Translations under genes and position numbers: made by a program
The notes under the pieces: model-generated
What the model was told of the DNA's origin: nothing
What the model saw: the letters and a program-made list of their open reading frames with translations, nothing else
Databases searched by the model: none
From: SZUA-430 sp964646885
Lineage (GTDB): Bacteria; Pseudomonadota; Alphaproteobacteria; Micropepsales; Micropepsaceae
Assembly: GCA_964646885.1 (NCBI GenBank)
Contig: CAZYFM010000101.1
Span: forward strand, 1-11,605
Length of the DNA: 11,605 bases
Direction of reading: 5' to 3'
Shown here: piece after piece, positions 6,895 through 11,605 of the stretch
How positions within the stretch are numbered: the stretch's first letter is position 1
Layout of the letters: every line of letters begins with the position of its first letter

Positions 6895-7575
6895 TCAGAA
6901 CCGGCTGTTCTGCGCAGACTGGATTTCCTGCGAGGCCGCAAGGATCAGGAGGATGCCCACGAGGACCGTGAAGCCAAAGCCGCCGCCCTGGATGCCGAGG
7001 GCGATGAGCAGGAACCCGACGGCGACCCCGATATAGCCCGTGATGACGCGCGCCCGGTTGCGCCGCATGAAGCGGGCGAGCACCGCCTGCGCGATGTGTC
7101 CGCCGTCGAGCGGATAGCCCGGCAGCAGGTTGAACAGGCCCAGGAACAGGTTCGCCATCTGCAGGCGCCAGAGGATCTCCCACGAATGATTGGCGACGCC
7201 ATCACTCGAGTGGCTGTTCAGGAAGAAATAGAGCCCCGCCGCCAGCAGCAGGTTCGCCGCCGGCCCCGAAAACGACACCACGATCTCCTCGAGCGTCGTT
7301 CGCGGCTGGCGGGTGAGGCGGGCATAGCCGCCAAAGAAGGTCAGCGTTACGTCCAGCGTGCCGATGCCGAACATCCGGGCACCGAACGCATGTCCCATCT
7401 CGTGCAGGTAGATCGACAGGAACAGCAGGATGACGAACGTGACCTCATCGATCACGCCGCCCAGGCCCGGCTCGCGCAGCCCGTCAAGGATGAAGATGGC
7501 AGCAACGAGAAAGACGCCGATATCAACCCGAAGGTAGACGCCGAAAACTCTTCCCAGATTGATCGGCGAACCCAT
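6895..7575 (-). CDS. M50-family (site-2-protease-like) membrane metalloprotease
   Basis: This is an integral-membrane zinc protease of the S2P/M50 type, which cuts peptide bonds within or next to the membrane. The 226-residue protein has hydrophobic segments at about 15-30, 43-57, 100-120, 135-152 and 180-213. The zinc motif HEMGH (58-62) lies in the second segment and the matching NLLPGYPLDGGH motif (149-160, with Asp157) in a later one. FSGPAANLL (102-110) is also typical of the family. There is no PDZ or CBS domain, so this is a minimal version. The target is unknown; no anti-sigma or signalling gene lies beside it. GAGGG precedes the ATG by 9 nt and overlaps the purB stop region; the gap to purB is 12 bp and to chrA 4 bp. 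Confidence 0.9.
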   Translation of the reverse strand: MGSPINLGRVFGVYLRVDIGVFLVAAIFILDGLREPGLGGVIDEVTFVILLFLSIYLHEMGHAFGARMFGIGTLDVTLTFFGGYARLTRQPRTTLEEIVVSFSGPAANLLLAAGLYFFLNSHSSDGVANHSWEILWRLQMANLFLGLFNLLPGYPLDGGHIAQAVLARFMRRNRARVITGYIGVAVGFLLIALGIQGGGFGFTVLVGILLILAASQEIQSAQNSRF

Positions 7576-7587
7576 AGGACCGGACCC

Positions 7588-8913
7588 TCAGCTGCTTCCA
7601 AAGACGCGTTTGAAAATGGTGTCTGCGTGTTTCAAGTGATAGGCGAGGTCGAACAGGGCTTCAAGTTCCTTGACCGGCAGCGCCTTCGTCACTTCAGAAT
7701 CCGCTTTAAGATTGTCGAGGAACGACGTGCCTTGCCGTCCATGGTGCATGTTCTGCCACACGGGCATCGCATTGCGCTGGACGAGGCGGTACGAGTCTTC
7801 GCGCGACACGCCTTTCTGCGTGAGGGCGAGCATGACGCGCTGGGAATGTACGAGCCCGCCGAGTAGATCGAGATTGCGCTGCATGCGTTCCGGATAGACG
7901 ACCAGCTTCTCGACCACGTCCGCGAGGCGGTTCAGTGCGAAGTCGAGCGTGATGGTCGCATCGGGGCCGATCATGCGTTCAACCGACGAATGGGAGATGT
8001 CACGCTCGTGCCAGAGCGCCACGTTCTCCATGGCCGGCACGGCAAAGGCGCGCACCATGCGGGCAAGTCCCGTGAGATTTTCCGTCAGCACCGGGTTGCG
8101 CTTGTGCGGCATCGCGGATGAGCCTTTCTGGCCTTCCGAGAAATACTCCTCCGCTTCCAGCACTTCCGTCCGCTGCAGGTGGCGGATTTCGGTGGCGATG
8201 TGTTCCACCGACGACGCCACGACAGCCAGGGCGGCGAAGAACGCCGCGTGACGGTCACGCGGAATGACCTGTGTCGAGACGGGTTCGGATTTCAGCCCGA
8301 GTGCCTTGGCAACATGCTCCTCGACCCGCGGATCGATCTGCGCAAATGAACCCACAGCGCCGGAGATGGCGCAGGTCGAGATCTCGTCGCGCGCCGTGAC
8401 AAGCCGCGCGCGGGCGCGCTGGAACTCGGCGTGGAAGCCCGCAAGCTTCACGCCAAAGGTCGTGGGCTCTGCATGGATGCCGTGGCTGCGGCCGATGGTC
8501 GGTGTCATCTTGTGTTCGAATGCACGCTTCTTCAGCGCCGCCAGCACGCGGTCCGTATCCGCGATGAGCAGGTCCGCAGCGCGCGTCAACTGCACGGCAA
8601 GACACGTGTCGAGCACGTCCGACGACGTCATGCCCTGGTGCACGAAGCGCGCATCCTCGCCAACGAATTCGGCCAGGTGCGTCAGGAACGCGATCACGTC
8701 ATGCTTCACCTCGCGCTCGATCGCATCGATCTTGGCGACATCGAACTTCGCCTTCCCGCCGCGTTCCCAGATGGTCTTCGCGGCAGACTTCGGGATGACG
8801 CCGAGTTCCGCGAGCGCATCGGCAGCGTGCGCCTCGATCTCGAACCAGATGCGGAACTTCGTTTCGGGGGACCAGATCGCCACCATCTCGGGGCGGGAGT
8901 AACGGGGGATCAT
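7588..8913 (-). CDS. purB: Adenylosuccinate lyase
   Basis: PurB acts twice in purine synthesis, splitting SAICAR to AICAR and adenylosuccinate to AMP, with fumarate released each time. The product has 441 residues, normal for the bacterial enzyme. It begins MIPRYSRPEMVAIWSPETKF, a common start in this family. QGMTSSDVLDT (93-103) and GRSHGIHAEPTTF (141-153, with His144 as the likely catalytic His) come next. The fumarase/aspartase superfamily signature GSSAMPHKRNP (264-274) provides the flexible-loop serine. The ATG overlaps the gabT stop in an ATGA, and the sequence in front has no good Shine-Dalgarno, so expression is probably coupled to gabT. The other purine genes of the window lie about 4.7 kb away on the same strand, separated by plus-strand genes. 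Confidence 0.98.
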   Translation of the reverse strand: MIPRYSRPEMVAIWSPETKFRIWFEIEAHAADALAELGVIPKSAAKTIWERGGKAKFDVAKIDAIEREVKHDVIAFLTHLAEFVGEDARFVHQGMTSSDVLDTCLAVQLTRAADLLIADTDRVLAALKKRAFEHKMTPTIGRSHGIHAEPTTFGVKLAGFHAEFQRARARLVTARDEISTCAISGAVGSFAQIDPRVEEHVAKALGLKSEPVSTQVIPRDRHAAFFAALAVVASSVEHIATEIRHLQRTEVLEAEEYFSEGQKGSSAMPHKRNPVLTENLTGLARMVRAFAVPAMENVALWHERDISHSSVERMIGPDATITLDFALNRLADVVEKLVVYPERMQRNLDLLGGLVHSQRVMLALTQKGVSREDSYRLVQRNAMPVWQNMHHGRQGTSFLDNLKADSEVTKALPVKELEALFDLAYHLKHADTIFKRVFGSS

Positions 8914-10193
8914 GCGATTGCTTTCAGTGACTCTTCGAGGATGGAGAGGCCCTCTTCGAGGACCTTGTCTTCAACAGTGATGGGAACGAGCACGCGCACG
9001 CCGTTGCCATAGAGGCCGCAGGTGAGCAGGATCAGCCCGCGCTTCAGCGCCTCCGCCATCAGCTTCTTCGTCCGGTCCGGATCCGGTTCCTGTCCGCCGC
9101 GCACCTTGACGAGGTCAAAGGCGACCATGCTGCCAATGCCTCGGATGTCGTCGATCGGCGGCAGGTCATTGCGCATCGACATCTGTTTCAGTCGTGCTTT
9201 CAGCTTGTCGCCAAGCACGACGCTGCGCTCAAGGATGTTCTCCTCCTTGATGATGTCGATGACGGCCAGGCCCGCAGCACAGGCGACGGGATTGCCCGCA
9301 TAGGTGCCACCAAGGCCACCGGCTTCCGGTGCATCCATGATCGCCGCGCGGCCGATGACGCCCGACAGCGGCATGCCGCCGGCCAGGCTCTTCGCCGTCG
9401 TGATGAGGTCGGGCTTCACGCCGGAATGTTCGATGGCAAAAAGCTTTCCCGTCCGCGCGAAGCCGGACTGGATCTCATCGGCAATCAGCATGATGCCATG
9501 CTGGTCACAGATCTTGCGCAAAGCCTGAAGGAACGCGGGCGGCGCCACGTAGAAGCCACCTTCGCCCTGCACGGGCTCGATGATGATGGCGGCGACCCGC
9601 GTGGGCTCGAGGTCCGTCTTGAACAGCATCTCCAGCGCCTCGAGCGAATGCGCGGCGGTGTGACCATGGCTCTCGACAGGGAAGGGCAGGCGATAGACGC
9701 CACCCGGCATGTCCCCGAAACCGGCCTTGTAGGGAACGACCTTGCCCGTCAGCGCCATCGTGAACATTGTGCGCCCATGGAACGCGCCCGAGAACGCGAT
9801 GACCGCGGAGCGCTTCGTGGCGTAGCGCGCGATCTTCATGGCGTTCTCGACCGCTTCCGCACCCGTCGAGAAGAAGATCGTCTTGGCAGGTCCATCGATC
9901 GGCGCCAGCGCGTTCAGCTTCTCGGCCAGCGCGATGTAGCTCTCGTAGGCATTCACCTGGAAAGCCGTATGGATCGTGCCCTGCAAGGCCGCCTCGATCG
10001 CCTTCACGACCTTCGGGTGGCGATGACCCGTATTCTGCACGCCAATGCCGCCAACGAAGTCGATGTAGCGCTTGCCCTCGACGTCCCAGATTTCGGCATT
10101 GAGCGCCTTCGCCGCAAACACCGGATGGGCCGTATTCACGCCACGCGGAACGGCGGCCTGGCGCCTCGCGAGCAATTCTGCATTGGTTGTCAT
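8910..10193 (-). CDS. gabT: 4-aminobutyrate aminotransferase (GABA transaminase)
   Basis: This cytoplasmic PLP enzyme transfers the amino group of GABA to 2-oxoglutarate, giving succinate semialdehyde and glutamate. The product has 427 residues, against 426 for E. coli GabT. Functional residues fall at the same numbers as in the E. coli enzyme: the PLP lysine Lys268 in TTAKSLAGGMPLSG, Asp239 in IADEIQSGFARTGK, and Glu211 in EPVQGEGGF. The phosphate-binding STGAEAVENA (109-118) is also present. A good Shine-Dalgarno (GAGG, spacing 7) precedes the ATG. The gene overlaps purB by 4 bp and follows the GST gene after 131 bp that contain an 81-bp structured palindrome. With the upstream gabD it forms the GABA-to-succinate route. 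Confidence 0.96.
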   Translation of the reverse strand: MTTNAELLARRQAAVPRGVNTAHPVFAAKALNAEIWDVEGKRYIDFVGGIGVQNTGHRHPKVVKAIEAALQGTIHTAFQVNAYESYIALAEKLNALAPIDGPAKTIFFSTGAEAVENAMKIARYATKRSAVIAFSGAFHGRTMFTMALTGKVVPYKAGFGDMPGGVYRLPFPVESHGHTAAHSLEALEMLFKTDLEPTRVAAIIIEPVQGEGGFYVAPPAFLQALRKICDQHGIMLIADEIQSGFARTGKLFAIEHSGVKPDLITTAKSLAGGMPLSGVIGRAAIMDAPEAGGLGGTYAGNPVACAAGLAVIDIIKEENILERSVVLGDKLKARLKQMSMRNDLPPIDDIRGIGSMVAFDLVKVRGGQEPDPDRTKKLMAEALKRGLILLTCGLYGNGVRVLVPITVEDKVLEEGLSILEESLKAIA

Positions 10194-10219
10194 TTTGTCA
10201 CCTCAATCAATCTCTTCCT

Positions 10220-10300
10220 GTCATGGTCTGCGCAGGCAGACTACCCACGACTTTCTCGCTGCAGGGAAGTCGTGGGTGGTGCGCCTTCGCGCACCATGAC
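10220..10300. repeat. 81-bp imperfect palindrome able to fold into a four-armed cloverleaf
   Basis: The element reads nearly alike on both strands (about 62 of 80 positions). It pairs into four stems with no unpaired base at the junction. The outer stem is GTCATGG/CCATGAC (10220-10226 with 10294-10300, 7 bp). A left arm TCTGC/GCAGA (10227-10231 with 10236-10240) has a GCAG loop. The central arm runs 10241-10253 with 10267-10279, 13 bp with one T-G pair and a 13-nt loop. A right arm TGCGC/GCGCA (10280-10284 with 10289-10293) has a CTTC loop. The two side arms differ from each other at two compensated base pairs, so each keeps its own pairing. No T-run follows, so a terminator is unlikely. It ends 26 bp before the gabT start. 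It may be a mobile palindromic repeat of the REP/BIME kind or a structured leader. Confidence 0.7.
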
Positions 10301-10324
10301 ATGCAAATTTGTAGTGGAGAGCAC

Positions 10325-10936
10325 TCACCCCTTCGCCATCTCCGCCGATTCGATGTCGCGGGCCCGCTTGTAGGCCGGTCGTGCGCTGGCCCGGCCATGG
10401 TACTCCACAAACGCCGGGCGCTTGTCGATCATGCCGAACATCATGCCAAAGCCCAGCGACGACGCGACGTAGAGGTCTGCGGCCGTGAACTGCTGGCCGA
10501 ACAGCCACTGCCCGGGCGTCAGCGCGCCCTCAAGCGCCGCCATCGCGCGATCATAGTCACCCCAGCCCGCCGCCGTCGTCATCGGCTCCGCGCCGCGGCG
10601 CTTCTCCATCATCGCAGGCTCGATCGTGGTGGCGGGATACATCAGCCACTGCAGGAAGCGTCCGCGGTTTGGATCGGAGGGCAGGGGCGCCAGCTTCGCC
10701 TGCGGAAACTTGTCCGCGATGTAAAGCAGGATCGCCGCCGTCTCGCCGAAGCCCGCACCGCCATCCTGCAACGCCGGCACTTTTCCCATCGGATTGACCT
10801 GGCGGAACTCCGCCGACGGATGCCCAGGCGCACGAATGTTCATGCGCACAAGCTCATACGGCGCACCAGCTTCTTCCAGCATCCAGAGCGCCGTGATCGA
10901 CCGCGTCTGCGGTGCGAAGTAGAGTTTGATGCTCAT
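10325..10936 (-). CDS. Glutathione S-transferase family protein
   Basis: The 203-residue protein has the two-domain GST layout. The N-terminal thioredoxin fold (about 1-80) contains VNPMGKVPAL (47-56), with the cis-Pro at Pro54 that contacts glutathione, and GETAAILLYIADKF (64-77), with Glu65-Thr66 at the gamma-glutamyl site. The helical C-terminal domain contains the N-capping box motif LFGQQFTAADLYVAS (145-159, Asp154). The candidate active-site residue near the N-terminus is Ser13 (PQTRSITALW) rather than a Cys. The reaction and substrate cannot be told from sequence. The ATG overlaps the upstream gabD stop in an ATGA, and GGGAGG lies 9 nt before it, so it should be co-translated with gabD. 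Placement between gabD and gabT is unusual and may suggest a role in handling reactive aldehydes, which is inference only. Confidence 0.9.
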   Translation of the reverse strand: MSIKLYFAPQTRSITALWMLEEAGAPYELVRMNIRAPGHPSAEFRQVNPMGKVPALQDGGAGFGETAAILLYIADKFPQAKLAPLPSDPNRGRFLQWLMYPATTIEPAMMEKRRGAEPMTTAAGWGDYDRAMAALEGALTPGQWLFGQQFTAADLYVASSLGFGMMFGMIDKRPAFVEYHGRASARPAYKRARDIESAEMAKG

Positions 10937-11605
10937 GCGCCGATGCCTCCCATGGCCAGGTACTTCACCTCAAGGAAGTCCTCGATGCCGTACTTCGAGC
11001 CTTCGCGGCCGATGCCGCTTTCCTTCATGCCGCCGAAGGGCGCCACTTCCGTCGAGATGATGCCTTCATTGATCCCGACAATGCCGTACTCCAGCGCTTC
11101 CGCGACGCGCCACACGCGGCCGAGATCACGCGCATAGAAATAGGCGGCGAGCCCATACTCGGTGTCGTTGGCAAGGCGGATCGCATCAGCTTCCGTGCTG
11201 AACCGGAACAGTGTTGCGACAGGACCAAAGATCTCTTCCTGCGCGATCGGCATTTGCGTGTTGACGTCGGTGAGTACCGTCGGTTCGAAGAAGGTCTGGC
11301 CCAGCGCATGGCGCTTGCCACCAGCAATCACCTTGGCCCCCTTGCGCACGGCGTCATTGACGAGGCGCTCGACCTTTTCGATGGCTTCCATGTTGATGAG
11401 CGGCCCCTGCGTCACGCCTTCGGCCAGGCCGTCGCCGACCTTCATGGCAGCGGCGGCCGCAGCAAGCTTGGCGGCGAACGCGTCATAGACCTTGTCCTGC
11501 ACGAACAACCGGTTCGCACACACGCAGGTCTGTCCCATGTTGCGGAACTTGGACAGCATCGCTCCGGCTACAGCGGCATCCAGATCCGCGTCATCGAACA
11601 CGATG
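10933..11605 (-). CDS. gabD: Succinate-semialdehyde dehydrogenase (GabD type), C-terminal part
   Basis: The aldehyde dehydrogenase oxidises succinate semialdehyde, the GabT product, to succinate with NAD(P)+. Only the C-terminal 223 codons are in the window and the frame is still open at the right edge. The GTG at 11601 is an internal Val, since the preceding codon gives the Ile of IVFDDADLDAAV. The catalytic Cys lies in GQTCVCANR, followed by EEIFGPVATLFRF, the GLAAYFYARDL segment, and the C-terminal APFGGMKESGIGREGSKYG. The run GQTCVCANR and the phrases ALEYGIVGIN and REGSKYGIED are close to E. coli GabD, which supports the specific assignment over a generic aldehyde dehydrogenase. The stop overlaps the GST start in an ATGA. 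Confidence 0.93.
   Translation of the reverse strand, partial: IVFDDADLDAAVAGAMLSKFRNMGQTCVCANRLFVQDKVYDAFAAKLAAAAAAMKVGDGLAEGVTQGPLINMEAIEKVERLVNDAVRKGAKVIAGGKRHALGQTFFEPTVLTDVNTQMPIAQEEIFGPVATLFRFSTEADAIRLANDTEYGLAAYFYARDLGRVWRVAEALEYGIVGINEGIISTEVAPFGGMKESGIGREGSKYGIEDFLEVKYLAMGGIGA

Noticed and set aside
6891..6941. Earlier chrA start at 6941
   Set aside because: It adds 17 basic residues not seen at the start of CHR proteins and would overlap the protease gene by 47 bp.
6153..6971. Plus-strand open frame of 272 codons opposite chrA
   Set aside because: It is antisense to a clear two-domain CHR transporter and is very rich in Arg, Gln and Glu, a reversed-frame artefact.
6889..7866. Plus-strand open frame of 325 codons opposite the M50 protease and purB
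   Set aside because: It is antisense to two clear genes, and its Arg/Glu/Gln/Asp-rich product with no recognisable motif is typical of shadow frames in GC-rich DNA.
8459..8475. GTCGTGGG in purB, resembling the central arm of the 81-bp element
   Set aside because: Only 8 bases match, there is no inverted partner, and it lies in conserved purB coding sequence.
10278..10295. GC-rich hairpin GGTGCGC-CTTC-GCGCACC as an intrinsic terminator
   Set aside because: No T-run follows on either strand, and it is better explained as one arm of the larger palindrome.
10220..10300. Cloverleaf of about tRNA size, considered as a tRNA gene
   Set aside because: The outer stem is 7 bp, but the central arm is 13 bp with a 13-nt loop, the side-arm loops are 4 nt, there is no GTTCGA-type T-loop, no D-loop, and no room for linker bases between stems.
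9426..11137. Two long plus-strand open frames (9426-10373 and 10187-11137) opposite gabT, GST and gabD
   Set aside because: Their products are Arg/His-rich with no family resemblance, and the opposite strand encodes strongly conserved enzymes throughout.
11599..11601. GTG as the start of a short aldehyde dehydrogenase
   Set aside because: The reading frame continues upstream to the window edge with residues that match GabD, so this is an internal Val codon of a gene cut by the window.

Overview
The window is ordinary GC-rich chromosomal sequence of an alphaproteobacterium. The strongest pointer is a short gene for the zeta inhibitor subunit of F1FO-ATPase (DUF1476), a family known essentially only from Alphaproteobacteria. 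The small-type PurL with separate PurS and PurQ, and the GabD/GabT sequences, fit this. A family such as Hyphomonadaceae is possible, but that is a guess. Coding density is very high and no gap between genes exceeds about 235 bp. No tRNA, rRNA, CRISPR array, prophage or complete insertion sequence was seen.

Left part, minus strand (1-2878): a purine biosynthesis operon read leftwards as purC, purS, a secreted DUF2059 protein, purQ, purL (cut by the window edge). purC/purS and purQ/purL overlap by 4 bp (ATGA and GTGA), typical of translational coupling. PurS, PurQ and small PurL together form FGAM synthase, and PurC acts two steps later. The DUF2059 gene separates purS from purQ.

Middle, plus strand (3111-5540): across a 232-bp divergent spacer that holds two bulged inverted repeats lie the zeta subunit gene and then a periplasmic PQQ-dependent dehydrogenase with a C-terminal membrane anchor. 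The start codon of the dehydrogenase lies at the edge of a 9-bp hairpin. Its 3' end overlaps the 3' end of the convergent chromate transporter gene by 12 bp.

Right part, minus strand (5529-11605): a compact gene string read leftwards as gabD (cut by the window edge), a glutathione S-transferase-like gene, gabT, purB, an M50/S2P-type membrane metalloprotease and chrA. gabD/gst and gabT/purB overlap by 4 bp, and the next gaps are 12 and 4 bp. GabT and GabD make up the GABA-to-succinate route. PurB serves the same pathway as the left-hand operon. The only sizeable gap in this string (GST to gabT, 131 bp) holds the most unusual item in the window: an 81-bp imperfect palindrome that can fold, without unpaired junction bases, into a four-armed cloverleaf.

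Nothing here amounts to a clearly new multi-gene system. The non-coding structures, above all the 81-bp element at 10220-10300, are what deserve a second look.
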